A DNA stretch of 64,000 bases from Deltaproteobacteria bacterium (GTDB lineage: Bacteria; Desulfobacterota; Desulfuromonadia; Geobacterales; Pseudopelobacteraceae): NCBI GenBank assembly GCA_019162745.1, contig JAFLLC010000004.1:1-64000 (forward strand), given 5' to 3'. The notes under the pieces are model-generated. The model worked only from the letters and a program-made list of their open reading frames with translations, searched no databases and was not told where the DNA came from. How positions within the stretch are numbered: position 1 is the first letter of the stretch; every line of letters starts with the position of its first letter. This document shows positions 36,632-46,063 of this stretch, in pieces. Made by a program: the position numbers and the translations under genes.

Positions 36632-36715
36632 CTAGTGATTAATTTCTGTTTGACATATCGACTGTATCTATGGTAAGCAATACCGTTTTTATGCCTCTTT
36701 CACCGGTGGCTTCCC

Positions 36716-36958
36716 ATGGCTGGTAACAATCGTGATCTTTTTCGCAGCCTTGCCATGGTTTCCAGTATGGGTATTTCCGTTGTCCTTGCGATTGCCATCG
36801 GGGTGTGGTTCGGACTGACCCTTGACCGCTGGCTCGGCACGGCACCATGGTTCTTTTATATTTTTCTGTTTATAGGGATTGGGGCCGGTTTCAAGAATGT
36901 TTACATTATTGCCGGCAGGGAGATTCGCAAAAGCGATGATAACGATCAACGAGGATAA
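36716..36958 (+). CDS. atpZ: AtpZ/AtpI-family protein
   Basis: An 80-residue, two-helix membrane protein of the AtpZ type, which stands in front of ATP synthase operons and may help F0 assembly or ion uptake. Hydrophobic segments are at about 12-34 and 43-63 with the typical GVWFGLTLDRWLGTAPWF between them. It overlaps atpI by 23 bases. Confidence 0.82.
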   Translation: MAGNNRDLFRSLAMVSSMGISVVLAIAIGVWFGLTLDRWLGTAPWFFYIFLFIGIGAGFKNVYIIAGREIRKSDDNDQRG

Positions 36959-37316
36959 CCTCTTTGCTGTCATCATCAAGGGGAGTCTGGTGTTGCTGGT
37001 TTTTTTGACGCTGGCAGGCTGGGTTTTCTTTTCGCGACCTTTCGCTTTTGGTGCTCTGGCCGGCGGATGTATCGCCATAGTCAACTTCTTCTGGATTCGC
37101 AACGTACTGCAGCGCATTCTCGGGCAACTGCCCGCCAGGGCTGCCGCGTATGCGCAGATCAGGTTTATCGGCCGTTTGAGCATCACAGGGGTGATCCTCT
37201 ACTTTATTATAACTTCCGGCATATTTTCACTGGCCGGACTTTTTATCGGGCTCTCCGTTATTGTAATCAATATAATTGCACTTTCACTATACAGCGCCCT
37301 GCGCGCAGGAGGTTAG
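36936..37316 (+). CDS. atpI: ATP synthase subunit I
   Basis: A 126-residue four-helix membrane protein, which in other bacteria helps assemble the c-ring. Helices at about 10-30, 34-52, 71-90 and 94-117. I chose the ATG at 36936, which overlaps the end of atpZ and begins just before the first helix; upstream codons in frame lie deep inside atpZ. It precedes atpB by 4 bases. Confidence 0.8.
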   Translation: MITINEDNLFAVIIKGSLVLLVFLTLAGWVFFSRPFAFGALAGGCIAIVNFFWIRNVLQRILGQLPARAAAYAQIRFIGRLSITGVILYFIITSGIFSLAGLFIGLSVIVINIIALSLYSALRAGG

Positions 37317-37320
37317 CTTC

Positions 37321-38010
37321 ATGGTTCACCCGTTACTGTTTCTTGAATTTTTCCGCAAGCTGCTGGCCCCGCTACATTTGCCAGAAGCAAGTGTTGATGC
37401 GATCAGCTACACCTGGCTGATCATCGCTCTGCTCCTCGTTCTTTCAGTGCTGGCCACATCGGCACTGAAGGCCATTCCTGGCGGATTGCAGAACTTCATG
37501 GAAACTGTCATCGGCGGCATTGAAACCATGATCGTCGACACAATGGGAGAGCATGGCCGCCCCTACTTCCCGCTGATCGCCACACTCGCAATCTTCGTCC
37601 TCGTATCCAACCTAATCGGTCTGATTCCCGGGTTTTTCCCGCCAACAGCCAATATCAACACAACGGCTGCCTGTGCGGTAATAGTCTTCATCTCCACCCA
37701 TGTGGTTGGGATCAAACACCATGGTCTGGGTTATATAAAACACTTCCTTGGGCCTATCGCCTGGCTGGCGCCAATTATGTTTTTCATTGAAGTTATTGGC
37801 CATGTAAGCCGCCCGGTTTCACTGACTCTGCGTCTGTTCGGTAACATGAACGGTCACGAACTCGTATTGATGATATTCTTCGGCTTGGCGCCCTTCCTCG
37901 TACCGCTGCCAATGATGCTGATGGGTGTCCTTGTTTCTTTTATCCAGGCATTCGTCTTCATGCTTCTGGCAATGATCTACATCCAGGGTTCGCTTGAGCA
38001 CGCACATTAA
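37321..38010 (+). CDS. atpB: ATP synthase F0 subunit a
   Basis: Forms the ion half-channels beside the c-ring. 229 residues, about six helices. The essential Arg lies in [16 protein letters not shown] (about residue 172) and the C-terminal [21 protein letters not shown] is typical. The ATG at 37321 follows GCAGGAGGTTAGCTTC, a strong site; upstream in-frame codons are inside atpI. Only F0 a and c are encoded here, so b, delta and the F1 genes must be elsewhere, as in Geobacter. Confidence 0.95.
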   Translation: MVHPLLFLEFFRKLLAPLHLPEASVDAISYTWLIIALLLVLSVLATSALKAIPGGLQNFMETVIGGIETMIVDTMGEHGRPYFPLIATLAIFVLVSNLIGLIPGFFPPTANINTTAACAVIVFISTHVVGIKHHGLGYIKHFLGPIAWLAPIMFFIEVIGHVSRPVSLTLRLFGNMNGHELVLMIFFGLAPFLVPLPMMLMGVLVSFIQAFVFMLLAMIYIQGSLEHAH

Positions 38011-38068
38011 TCTTAATTTCAGATACTCCTATACTATTTAGGAGACAAAACAAACGGAGGTAGTAAAA

Positions 38069-38344
38069 ATGGATTTTTTCACGATGTGCGTTCTGGCAGC
38101 AGGTATTGGTATGGCACTGGGCACTGTAGGCACCGGCATTGGCCAGGGTCTCGCAGTTAAAAGCGCTGTTGAAGGCGTTTCCCGCAACCCCGGCGCTTCC
38201 GGCAAGATCCTGACCACAATGATGATCGGTCTGGCCATGATCGAGTCCCTGGCAATCTATGCACTGGTTGTCTGCCTGATCATTCTGTTCGCCAACCCCT
38301 ACAAAGATATCGCTCTTAAACTGGCTGAAACCGTAGCCAAGTAA
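38069..38344 (+). CDS. atpE: ATP synthase F0 subunit c
   Basis: Rotor-ring subunit, 91 residues, two helices joined by the SRNPGASGKI loop. The ion-binding Glu is E59 in AMIESLAIYAL. Q26, E59, S60 and Y64 have the same spacing as Q32, E65, S66 and Y70 of the sodium-binding Ilyobacter ring, though V63 and T67 of that site are Met and Leu here, so ion choice is open. The ATG at 38069 follows ACGGAGGTAG. A perfect palindrome follows the gene. Confidence 0.95.
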   Translation: MDFFTMCVLAAGIGMALGTVGTGIGQGLAVKSAVEGVSRNPGASGKILTTMMIGLAMIESLAIYALVVCLIILFANPYKDIALKLAETVAK

Positions 38345-38352
38345 CTTCTGCT

Positions 38353-38422
38353 TTTATGCCGTTGCAAAAAGGAAAAGGGTATCCATTTATGGATACCCTT
38401 TTCCTTTTTGCAACGGCATAAA
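38353..38422. terminator. long perfect palindrome, bidirectional terminator
   Basis: Two 34-base arms (38353-38386 and 38389-38422) are perfectly complementary around a 2-base loop. Each strand carries an A-rich run then a T-rich run inside the stem (CCTTTTTG), so it can end transcription from atpE and from the opposite lipoprotein gene. Confidence 0.85.
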
Positions 38423-38443
38423 CCAACGTACCAACGTATTGAT

Positions 38444-39214
38444 TTATTCATCGTCCTTCAGCACGCCAACCGCCTCATTTGATTCGGTACTTTCCATCAC
38501 CTCTCCTGATTCAAGCACAATCAGCGCCCTGGCTGAATAGAGGTACTGCACACCCCGCTCAAGGGCTGCGTCAACATACTCGCTGCCTTTCAGCGGCTCC
38601 TTGTTAAGAGCCTGATGCGACCTGGCAGCCGCTGCGGAGCGGCGGTACAGGTTATAACCGAGCAGACTCCCTGACTTCGTCGGCTGCGATGAAAATTGCA
38701 GTTTCACCTCCGTAGGAAGCGACTCTGCTTTCAGGACAGGCGCAGGAAGAGGCGCAGCCACACGGACGGACGCGGTTGATGAGGAGGCGCCATCCACACC
38801 ATCAGCAGTAAATGAAACGATACGGTACGAATATAAATTTTCTGCAGCCACATCACCATCAAGCAGCACAAGTTGATTTGTGAAGCGTTGGGTATCAGCC
38901 GGCAGGTGATCAAGGTAGAGCGTGCGAAACAGCCTGTAATCGGCCAGACAGGATCGGCAGATGTCTTTCTGGTAAGCATCTGCCACTCGCCGGCTGATTT
39001 TTAAACCGGCCACATCCCGCAGCGGACGGCCGGCCCGATCCTTGTCAGGGATAGCAAACTGGAGCTTTACTGCAGCACCGCTCTGCTGCGCAGTAACAGC
39101 AGCCGGTGCTGCAGGGAGCAGCATGTCGGGATAGACCAGCGGACCCTTCTTACCGCAGGCGGTTGTCGTCAACAACAGGCCAGCTATCAACAGAAATCGG
39201 ACACTTAAAATCAT
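38444..39214 (-). CDS. lipoprotein with fibronectin type III-like regions
   Basis: A 256-residue envelope lipoprotein. The lipobox TTAC-GKKGPL puts the lipidated Cys at about residue 20; the GKKGPLVYP that follows resembles the LptM/YifL lipoprotein start, but the protein is much longer. The rest is beta-type with two modules (about 45-145 and 150-245) whose spacing and motifs such as YSYRIVSF, GYNLYRRS and YLYSARAL resemble fibronectin type III domains. It overlaps the gspB-like gene by 4 bases (ATGA) and lies in an arg-gsp neighbourhood. Role unknown. Confidence 0.75.
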   Translation of the reverse strand: MILSVRFLLIAGLLLTTTACGKKGPLVYPDMLLPAAPAAVTAQQSGAAVKLQFAIPDKDRAGRPLRDVAGLKISRRVADAYQKDICRSCLADYRLFRTLYLDHLPADTQRFTNQLVLLDGDVAAENLYSYRIVSFTADGVDGASSSTASVRVAAPLPAPVLKAESLPTEVKLQFSSQPTKSGSLLGYNLYRRSAAAARSHQALNKEPLKGSEYVDAALERGVQYLYSARALIVLESGEVMESTESNEAVGVLKDDE

Positions 39215-39918
39215 TGTTTCACCTCTGCAGGCAATACAGAGTCCAGCTTTATCTCGAACGGACCGGCAGATGATAAAAAACGGACCCTGTCTGCCTTAAT
39301 ATTAGTGATCTTGGCCCCCGCAACAACAGCGCCTTCTTTAAGGAGAAAACCGTTGACAACTGCCCTCCGGGCAGCGCGAGACTCCTGCCAGGCTATACCG
39401 GACAGCATGATACCGGCGGGGGCCGGTACGGTTTGAGCAGGTTGTATTGTAGAAAGAGATTGAACTTTGACCTTTTTTTGCGGACTCCGGACACTCCGTG
39501 CAGAAGATTCACCCCCTACAACCACTTCTTCTCTTTTTGGTACAGCACGGTCAGCAGCAGACGGCACTGAAGGCATTATAGCCACAGGGACTGGTACTGG
39601 CAGGGGCTCAACCGGCATCGGCGCCGGAGTGGGCGAAAACAGGGCAGGAGACTGTACGGTAGCAGTCGTCGGAACTTCAGCCGGACGTGTTTCAGCCGTA
39701 TTTTTCTTGTCGTTTCCCTGAAGCAGAAACCATGTACCCGTAAAAGTCAGCAGCGATGCCACAACAATAAGCATCACTATTTTCCAGATTCCGGCTCTGG
39801 CTGCCGGCCGTTTACGTTCCTGGAAAAGATCGCCGGAGATACTGATCCTTCCATCCGGCTGCGCTTTTTTATTTTTTTCATGCTCGATTTTTTTCAGAGC
39901 GTCAAGAATATAACTCAT
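39211..39918 (-). CDS. GspB-like type II secretion/pilus assembly accessory protein
   Basis: A 235-residue inner-membrane protein with one helix (about 45-67), a Pro-rich linker (about 80-165) and a C-terminal GspB domain (about 168-230) with GIAWQESRAARRAVVNGFL and EGAVVAGAKI. The N-terminal MSYILDALKKIEHEK is a signature of this group. GspA and GspB pairs help place secretin complexes through the peptidoglycan. It lies directly after the ExeA-like ATPase gene, as expected for a GspA/GspB pair, though no other secretion gene is in the window. Confidence 0.8.
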   Translation of the reverse strand: MSYILDALKKIEHEKNKKAQPDGRISISGDLFQERKRPAARAGIWKIVMLIVVASLLTFTGTWFLLQGNDKKNTAETRPAEVPTTATVQSPALFSPTPAPMPVEPLPVPVPVAIMPSVPSAADRAVPKREEVVVGGESSARSVRSPQKKVKVQSLSTIQPAQTVPAPAGIMLSGIAWQESRAARRAVVNGFLLKEGAVVAGAKITNIKADRVRFLSSAGPFEIKLDSVLPAEVKQ

Positions 39919-39927
39919 AATATCAGG

Positions 39928-40791
39928 TCACTTTCCGGCAAACAGCCGTCTCGATATTCGGTTCCAGAACCCTTCACTGCCGTCAACAGATTGGAGCTCT
40001 TTTATAACCTCCGCAGCCATCGAAGATGACACAGACAGGAGTTCACGCGTCCAGGCCATAACCAGTGCCTGTTCACAAGCTACATTTATCAACCGGGGGA
40101 TGCCGTGTGAAAACCGGTAGATACGTTTTACCGCCGCGGGTGAGAATATATCCGGGATCCGGCTGCCTGAGATCTTTAGGCGGTGGTTGATGTAATGGGC
40201 GGCATCATCAAGTTTTATCGGCGTCAGCCGACTGCGCACCGTAATACGTTGGTTCAACTGGCGCAGGTCATGCCTCCGGAGAACATCATTCAACTCCGGC
40301 TGCCCGGCCAGTATGATCTGGATCAGCTTATCCCGTTCAGTCTCCAGGTTGGAGATCATACGCACCTGTTCAAGAACGTCAGGAGCCAGATTCTGCGCTT
40401 CATCAATAACGAGAACAACAGTCCGTCCGGCGCTGTTTTGCTCGATCAGAAAACGGTTGAGTGCGTCCAGATATCCGGAGCGATTCCTTTCATCAGCCTC
40501 GACACCAAGCTCCCGGCAAATACCGGCCAGAAGCTGTTCGCCTGACAGACACGGATTGAAGATAAGAGCGCTTGTATACTTCTCAGGATCGAGTTGAGCC
40601 AGCAGCGTGCGGAGCATTGTTGTCTTGCCGGTTCCGACTTCGCCCGTCAGGGCGATAAAGCCGGCATGACTATCGACGCCGTAGAGTAATCGGGCAAACG
40701 CCTCGCGGTGAATACTGCTCAAAAATACAAAATGCGGGTTTGGTGTAATCGTGAATGGCTTTTCAGAAAAGCCGAAGAAATCACAGTACAT
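39928..40791 (-). CDS. ExeA/GspA-family AAA ATPase
   Basis: A 287-residue AAA ATPase with the N-terminal FGFSEKPFTITPNPHFVFLS, Walker A GEVGTGKTT (about 50-58) and Walker B VVLVIDEAQN (about 124-133). It matches the cytoplasmic ATPase part of ExeA/GspA but lacks the C-terminal peptidoglycan-binding domain and membrane helix of full-length GspA. Probably acts with the downstream GspB-like protein to energise secretin assembly, perhaps for type IV pili or type II secretion. It starts 7 bases after argH. Confidence 0.85.
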   Translation of the reverse strand: MYCDFFGFSEKPFTITPNPHFVFLSSIHREAFARLLYGVDSHAGFIALTGEVGTGKTTMLRTLLAQLDPEKYTSALIFNPCLSGEQLLAGICRELGVEADERNRSGYLDALNRFLIEQNSAGRTVVLVIDEAQNLAPDVLEQVRMISNLETERDKLIQIILAGQPELNDVLRRHDLRQLNQRITVRSRLTPIKLDDAAHYINHRLKISGSRIPDIFSPAAVKRIYRFSHGIPRLINVACEQALVMAWTRELLSVSSSMAAEVIKELQSVDGSEGFWNRISRRLFAGK

Positions 40792-40797
40792 GGTGGA

Positions 40798-42174
40798 TCA
40801 GTTTCCCGCTCGCACGTTCTGAATTTCATTCCATACACGCTCACGAGCCGTTCCGCCCGGAATGTTTCGGGCATTAACACTGGCCTCTACGGTAATACAT
40901 GCAAAGATATCGGTGTCGATCTTAGCCGAGAAAAGTTGCCATTCAGTCAGTGAAAGATCGGCAATATCCATTTCGTTTTCAACACAGTACGCGACCGCTT
41001 TACCGACAACTTCATGAGCATCACGGAAGGGAAGCCCCTTGCGCACCAGGTAATCGGCAACATCAGTAGCGGTTGAAAACCCCTCTCCTGCCGATTTGCG
41101 CATGTTTTCAGTGTTAATCCGCATCTCACGGATCATATCGGCAAAGATTTTGAGGCTTCCCTTGACGGTATCAATCGTATCGAAGAGCGGCTCCTTATCC
41201 TCCTGCATATCCTTATTGTAGGCGAGCGGCAGAGCCTTCATGGTCGTCAGCAGCGCCATCAGATTGCCGTATACCCGGCCGGTCTTGCCACGCACCAACT
41301 CCGGCACATCAGGGTTTTTCTTCTGCGGCATGATCGATGAGCCAGTACAGAAACCGTCAGATAGTTCAATGAACTGAAATGCGCTCGTTGACCAGAGGAT
41401 CAACTCTTCCGAGAAACGGGACAGGTGCATCATCAGAATCGAGGCGTCAGCCAGAAACTCGAGGGCGAAATCCCGGTCTGAAACCGCATCGAGCGAGTTC
41501 CGGGTTATTGACGGAAAATCAAGCTGTTCGGCTACATATTCACGGTCGATCGGGAAGGTCGTACCAGCCAGCGCACCTGCTCCCAAAGGGAGAACATTGA
41601 CCCGCCTGAGACAATCTTCCAGCCTCCCCTTGTCGCGTTTGAACATCTCGACATACGCCATCAGGTGATGAGCAAACAGGATCGGCTGAGCGGTCTGCAG
41701 ATGGGTGAAACCGGGCATAAACGTATCCAGATTGGCTTCGGCCTGATTCAGTAGGGCATCTAGCAGCAGGTCGATATAGGTTACGATCTCAACTATCTCA
41801 TCCCGCAGATAGAGCCGGATATCGAGCGCCACCTGATCGTTTCGGGAACGTCCGGTGTGCAGGCGTTTGCCAGCCTCACCGATGGCGGCCGAGAGGCGCG
41901 ATTCTATGTTCATATGAATATCTTCGAGGCTGATGGAAAAATCAAACTCGCCGCCCTCAATCTGCTCCAATATCTTGCGCAGACCGTGGATTATCTGCTC
42001 CATATCCTCCAGCGAGATTATCCCTTGCTTCCCCAGCATGCGGGCATGGGCGATGGAACCGCGAATATCCTGATGGTACAGGCGCTTGTCGAATTGGATA
42101 GAAGCCGTAAACTCCTCAACGAATTTATCAGTTGGTTGGGTGAAACGTCCGCCCCATAATTTGTCTTTGGACAT
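40798..42174 (-). CDS. argH: argininosuccinate lyase
   Basis: Final step of arginine synthesis, splitting argininosuccinate to arginine and fumarate. 458 residues; signatures [20 protein letters not shown] (N-terminus) and the fumarase-superfamily loop [15 protein letters not shown] (about 279-293) with the catalytic Ser. The ATG at 42174 has AAGGAAAC upstream. It lies about 1.8 kb downstream of argG, separated by a Nudix gene and a hydrolase-like gene. Confidence 0.96.
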   Translation of the reverse strand: MSKDKLWGGRFTQPTDKFVEEFTASIQFDKRLYHQDIRGSIAHARMLGKQGIISLEDMEQIIHGLRKILEQIEGGEFDFSISLEDIHMNIESRLSAAIGEAGKRLHTGRSRNDQVALDIRLYLRDEIVEIVTYIDLLLDALLNQAEANLDTFMPGFTHLQTAQPILFAHHLMAYVEMFKRDKGRLEDCLRRVNVLPLGAGALAGTTFPIDREYVAEQLDFPSITRNSLDAVSDRDFALEFLADASILMMHLSRFSEELILWSTSAFQFIELSDGFCTGSSIMPQKKNPDVPELVRGKTGRVYGNLMALLTTMKALPLAYNKDMQEDKEPLFDTIDTVKGSLKIFADMIREMRINTENMRKSAGEGFSTATDVADYLVRKGLPFRDAHEVVGKAVAYCVENEMDIADLSLTEWQLFSAKIDTDIFACITVEASVNARNIPGGTARERVWNEIQNVRAGN

Positions 42175-42341
42175 GGTATATTGTTTCCTTGTGATGATTT
42201 TGAAATTGGAGTCCGTACTATACGCGAAAACTAGATAAAATTAAAATCAAAGTATAGGCACTGCATTTACTGGGGAGTTTTGCAGTAAAATATACGCAGC
42301 AAGCGGGCATTGTGCATATTTAAATCACTACATATTAAGCT

Positions 42342-43511
42342 CTATGCGCCAACATTCCGCCCTGCATTAGAACCAATTGCCGGTTCATCGACGTTGACCT
42401 TGCGCCACACGCCGGACTCGTCAACAGCCATGATGGCATGCACCTTGAGTGGTACCCGCGAGGTGCGTGGGTCAATCTCGTGCTGTGGAGGGAGGTTGAA
42501 ATAAAACAGCCGGGTTCCCTTGCCGAAACGAAGCCGACATACCGGGGCACCGTCAAAGTCATCCGTGGCAAATTCTGAAAAGCTGACCTGTGCCAAACGG
42601 TGATTACGGTTGACCACGACATAAGAACTGCCAAAAGCGCTCTTCGCGGTGGAACATTCAATCGTCGTTTCGTCAGATGCGTTGCCGAAGACGGTTACCG
42701 TCTCGCGCACACCCGGCGTATCTTCCAGGTATTCACCGTAGAATCCGCTGATTACATCGCGATAGGAGCGGTGTTCCGGCTTGGGATTGCACTGGATTAC
42801 GAACAGAGCATCCAACCCCTGCCGTGTAGTAAAGAAGATCTGGTTTGAGTGGTCAATAATCTGCCGTATGTTGGACGTGTAGAGGTCGCGGTACAGGTAA
42901 TCAAGGCAGATAATGGCCATGAAGTTGAAGCAGGACGGACGGCTGCGGAAGAGATAAAAATGCCTGCCACGATACAGATCATGAAACTTGTCGATGTACT
43001 CCTCACCGTGGAACGGATGGCTCTTGGCTTCAAGGAAGACCCGCATACGGCCGTCGGCTTCCTTGACGGCAACGCAGCACCAGTTGACCGGCATATCCAG
43101 GACATCGCCGGAATCGATATCATGGTCCACTAACACGAGCGCCTCAGCGTTATCCTCACGGAAACGCTCAAGCAGGGCGCGGTAGGCACGAAGCCTGATA
43201 TGCTCGACACCGAAAACGGTTACTGTATTCGGGCGAAAACGTTCTCCGATCGTCGTCAACATATCATCGAAACGGGCGGTTGGGATGCTTGATTCCGGAA
43301 ACAGCAAAAAATGAAGCTTCTTCAGGTTCCCTTCCCCTGCCGCCACCAGATCCAGAACCGAACTGACCAGGCGCCACTTTTCTTCCGGATCTACCAGGGA
43401 AAAACCGATATCAGCCCGCTTGAGGTGATTGGGAATCTGGGCGATCATGCAGTGCAGGTGGTGACCGAGGGGAAATTCGAGATTTACTTTTTTATCAATA
43501 ATTTCAGGCAT
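42342..43511 (-). CDS. divergent carbon-nitrogen hydrolase-like protein
   Basis: A 389-residue protein I cannot assign to a named function. The N-terminal two thirds look like the nitrilase fold: Glu in LLFPESSIP (E73), Lys in EAKSHPFHGEEY (K163) and Cys in FMAIICLDYLYRD (C202) fall in the order of the Glu-Lys-Cys triad. Overall similarity to known amidases is low and about 120 C-terminal residues are extra. I chose the ATG at 43511, which overlaps the Nudix stop by 8 bases; a longer frame to 43625 lies inside the Nudix gene. The 167 bases to argH hold no gene. Confidence 0.6.
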   Translation of the reverse strand: MPEIIDKKVNLEFPLGHHLHCMIAQIPNHLKRADIGFSLVDPEEKWRLVSSVLDLVAAGEGNLKKLHFLLFPESSIPTARFDDMLTTIGERFRPNTVTVFGVEHIRLRAYRALLERFREDNAEALVLVDHDIDSGDVLDMPVNWCCVAVKEADGRMRVFLEAKSHPFHGEEYIDKFHDLYRGRHFYLFRSRPSCFNFMAIICLDYLYRDLYTSNIRQIIDHSNQIFFTTRQGLDALFVIQCNPKPEHRSYRDVISGFYGEYLEDTPGVRETVTVFGNASDETTIECSTAKSAFGSSYVVVNRNHRLAQVSFSEFATDDFDGAPVCRLRFGKGTRLFYFNLPPQHEIDPRTSRVPLKVHAIMAVDESGVWRKVNVDEPAIGSNAGRNVGA

Positions 43512-43965
43512 CGGCTCTGTTCGTGATGTCACATGAGCAGAACTCCGGAAACACCTTTCCCAGGATGTAGCGAGCGCCGGCTGGTATGGTATAGCGGGGC
43601 AATTCGAGAGAGGGAACCCATGCAAACTCGGCTACCTCATTCTCGTTGTGGACAACATCGCAATAAAGCGGCCGGCAGCGGTAATAGAGGATCACGAAAT
43701 GGCAATTGTCCTCGCCGGGGGTAAGGTGTTCGAAGACATCTATCAGCTCATCGACTTCTATCTCCAGCCCCACCTCTTCGTGTACTTCCCGCTTCAACGC
43801 TTCCAGGATAGGTTCACCAAGATCAATCTTCCCCCCCGGCATAACCCACAGGTCGAGGAAGGGGGGGATACTCCGTTTTGTCAGGAGTACCCGCCCGTCA
43901 TCGTCTACAATCACCGCCACAACAGAGGTGACGATGTGCTCCTTTTTGAAGCGCTTCTTCGTCAA
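43504..43965 (-). CDS. Nudix hydrolase
   Basis: Hydrolyses nucleoside diphosphate derivatives; exact substrate unknown. 153 residues with a full Nudix box GGKIDLGEPILEALKREVHEEVG split as GGKIDLGEPILEA (about 45-57) and LKREVHEEVGLEI. The start is uncertain: TTG at 43965 lies 3 bases after the argG stop, with GGAAGAAGTAGGG upstream. No ATG precedes the conserved core, so TTG is the best choice. Likely in the argG transcript. Confidence 0.85.
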   Translation of the reverse strand: MTKKRFKKEHIVTSVVAVIVDDDGRVLLTKRSIPPFLDLWVMPGGKIDLGEPILEALKREVHEEVGLEIEVDELIDVFEHLTPGEDNCHFVILYYRCRPLYCDVVHNENEVAEFAWVPSLELPRYTIPAGARYILGKVFPEFCSCDITNRADA

Positions 43966-43968
43966 TCC

Positions 43969-45192
43969 CTACTTCTTCCTGTTAGCATTCATCAGCGACC
44001 TGATGCGCAGCCGCAGGGAGTTGATCTTGATAAACCCCTCAGCGTCCGCCTGATTGAAGACCTGATCCTTCTCGAAGGTAGCAAAATCGAGGTTAAAGAG
44101 CGAATCACTCTCGGACTTGCGGCCGACGGTGCGGCAAAGCCCCTTGTACAATTTTACTCTGGCTACACCGTTGACGCATTTCTGGGAATCATCAATCAGG
44201 GTCTGCAGCATCTGGCGCTCGGGTGAGAACCAGTAACCGCTGTAAATCTGTTTGGCATACTCAGGAATCAGCCCATCGCGGATACGCATGACTTCACGAT
44301 CCATGGTGATCTGCTCGACCGCCGAATGTGCCTCAAACAGAATCGTACCACCAGGGGTCTCGTAAACGCCGCGCGATTTCATCCCAACCGAGCGGTTCTC
44401 CAGCAGATCAACCCTGCCGACACCATGCTGGCCGCCAAGGAAGTTCAGGTGTGCAAGCAACTGGGCCGGCGTCATTTTTTCGCCATCAACAGCGACAGCG
44501 TTGCCGTTTTTAAATTCAATCTCCACATACTGCGGTTTGTTGGGAGCCTTTTCCGGTGATTTCGTCAGCACGTAGATCTCTTCCGGTGCTTCAGCCCAGG
44601 TATCCTCAAGAATGCCGCCTTCAAAGGAGATATGCAGCAGGTTACGATCTGACGACCAGGGGCGCTTCTTGATGGTCGGAATGGGGATATCGTTCTTTTT
44701 GGCATATTCGATCAGCGCCTGACGGCTGTTCAGATCCCACATCCTCCAGGGGGCGATAACCTTGATGGAAGGGTCGAAATGATAATACGCCAATTCGAAA
44801 CGGACCTGGTCGTTCCCTTTGCCGGTAGCGCCATGGGAAACGGCATCGCACTTCTCCTTGGCGGCGATCTCCATCTGGCGCTTGGCGATCAGCGGACGGG
44901 CGATGGAGGTGCCGAGGAGATAGTGTCCCTCGTAGATGGCGTTGGCACGGAACATCGGGAAAACGAAGTCGCGCACGAACTCCTCTTTCAGGTCGTCGAT
45001 GTAGACCTTGTCAGCGCCGGTGGCCAGAGCCTTTTCGCGAACCGGATCAAGCTCTTCCCCCTGCCCCAGGTCGGCCGAAAAAGCGACCACCTTGCAGCCA
45101 TACTCGTTTTTCAGCCATTTCAGAATGATGGAGGTGTCCAAACCGCCGGAATAGGCCAGAACGATTTTTTTAATTTCCTGTTTTTTTGCCAT
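43969..45192 (-). CDS. argG: argininosuccinate synthase
   Basis: Joins citrulline and aspartate with ATP. 407 residues; the ATP pyrophosphatase P-loop [10 protein letters not shown] (about 12-21) and [12 protein letters not shown] (about 118-129) are present. The ATG at 45192 follows AAGGAGAAACAAC; an upstream ORF extension has no binding site. It lies downstream of the HEPN gene and leads a Nudix-hydrolase-argH segment. Confidence 0.96.
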   Translation of the reverse strand: MAKKQEIKKIVLAYSGGLDTSIILKWLKNEYGCKVVAFSADLGQGEELDPVREKALATGADKVYIDDLKEEFVRDFVFPMFRANAIYEGHYLLGTSIARPLIAKRQMEIAAKEKCDAVSHGATGKGNDQVRFELAYYHFDPSIKVIAPWRMWDLNSRQALIEYAKKNDIPIPTIKKRPWSSDRNLLHISFEGGILEDTWAEAPEEIYVLTKSPEKAPNKPQYVEIEFKNGNAVAVDGEKMTPAQLLAHLNFLGGQHGVGRVDLLENRSVGMKSRGVYETPGGTILFEAHSAVEQITMDREVMRIRDGLIPEYAKQIYSGYWFSPERQMLQTLIDDSQKCVNGVARVKLYKGLCRTVGRKSESDSLFNLDFATFEKDQVFNQADAEGFIKINSLRLRIRSLMNANRKK

Positions 45193-45354
45193 GTTGTTTC
45201 TCCTTAAAATTTTGTTATGTGGCGTACGGTTTATCAACAACAATCAGCCGTATTTTTTTCAGCAACTTCAAATGCATGTTTTGTTTCTTACAAATTTTAG
45301 AATCAAATCATCCATAGATTAACTTTCCAAAATGCGTGGCGTTATACACAAATT

Positions 45355-45735
45355 TTATTCACCCAATAACTCCCGAAACCTGCCACGCACTTCCATACAG
45401 AGCTTCACCGCTTCTGCTGCCATCGCCTTATCAGCCGTTTCACCCGGATAGCGATAATCAACAGCAAAAACAGTAAGAACCTGTAACACCTGCCGAAGAG
45501 TGTCCAGTATTGGTACAACCGTTATCACCTTATCAAGAAGCATGAACAGGTTATGGGTCTTGCCAAACTCAACATCATGCTCCTGTAAAAACGCCTTGAG
45601 ATATTTCTCCGCGCACTGCTGGGCGTGAAAACAAGCCGCATCATAATTTGGCGTTTTTCTCGCTCGAAGTTCCCGTTGAGCGGTAGCAAAATCACCATCG
45701 GCTTTATCTACCCACTCACGCGTGAGCGATTTCAT
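45355..45735 (-). CDS. HEPN domain protein
   Basis: A 126-residue protein with the HEPN signature CFHAQQCAEKYLKAFL (about 35-50). HEPN proteins paired with MNT nucleotidyltransferases are often toxin-antitoxin pairs in which HEPN is an RNase, but the R-x4-6-H catalytic motif of active HepT is not evident here, so toxicity is uncertain. It overlaps the upstream nucleotidyltransferase gene by 20 bases and is the second gene of the pair. Confidence 0.85.
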   Translation of the reverse strand: MKSLTREWVDKADGDFATAQRELRARKTPNYDAACFHAQQCAEKYLKAFLQEHDVEFGKTHNLFMLLDKVITVVPILDTLRQVLQVLTVFAVDYRYPGETADKAMAAEAVKLCMEVRGRFRELLGE

Positions 45736-46036
45736 ACAGCACTTTTCCTTTTTCTAATATTTCACGCAAAAAGAAATCGTTCATTTTCAAGCGTTCTGTA
45801 ACCTGCTCTTGGGTGCGCACGATCAGATCCAGTGGTATTGACGGTTTGAGAGCGCGAATAATTTCTACCGATTTTTGTGCGCTTTTCCCTTCAAATGGCA
45901 AAATAACAAGCATATCCACGTCGGAATCATCTGTCGGGTTTCCGTACGCGTACGACCCAAACAGAACAATCTTCTGTGGACTAAAAATCTCCGCAATCTG
46001 CCGTGCTACGGCAGATATTTTCTCAACTGATGCCAT
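45716..46036 (-). CDS. MNT-type minimal nucleotidyltransferase
   Basis: A 106-residue nucleotidyltransferase fold protein with GSYAYGNPTDDSDVDMLV (about 27-44), containing the G-S and D-x-D catalytic residues, and a later conserved Asp in PLDLIV. In MNT/HEPN pairs it can AMPylate the HEPN partner and act as antitoxin. It lies 27 bases downstream of argF and is inserted with its HEPN partner in the arginine cluster. Confidence 0.85.
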   Translation of the reverse strand: MASVEKISAVARQIAEIFSPQKIVLFGSYAYGNPTDDSDVDMLVILPFEGKSAQKSVEIIRALKPSIPLDLIVRTQEQVTERLKMNDFFLREILEKGKVLYEIAHA

Positions 46037-46063
46037 GACTATATTCCTGATGCCTTCATCTGA

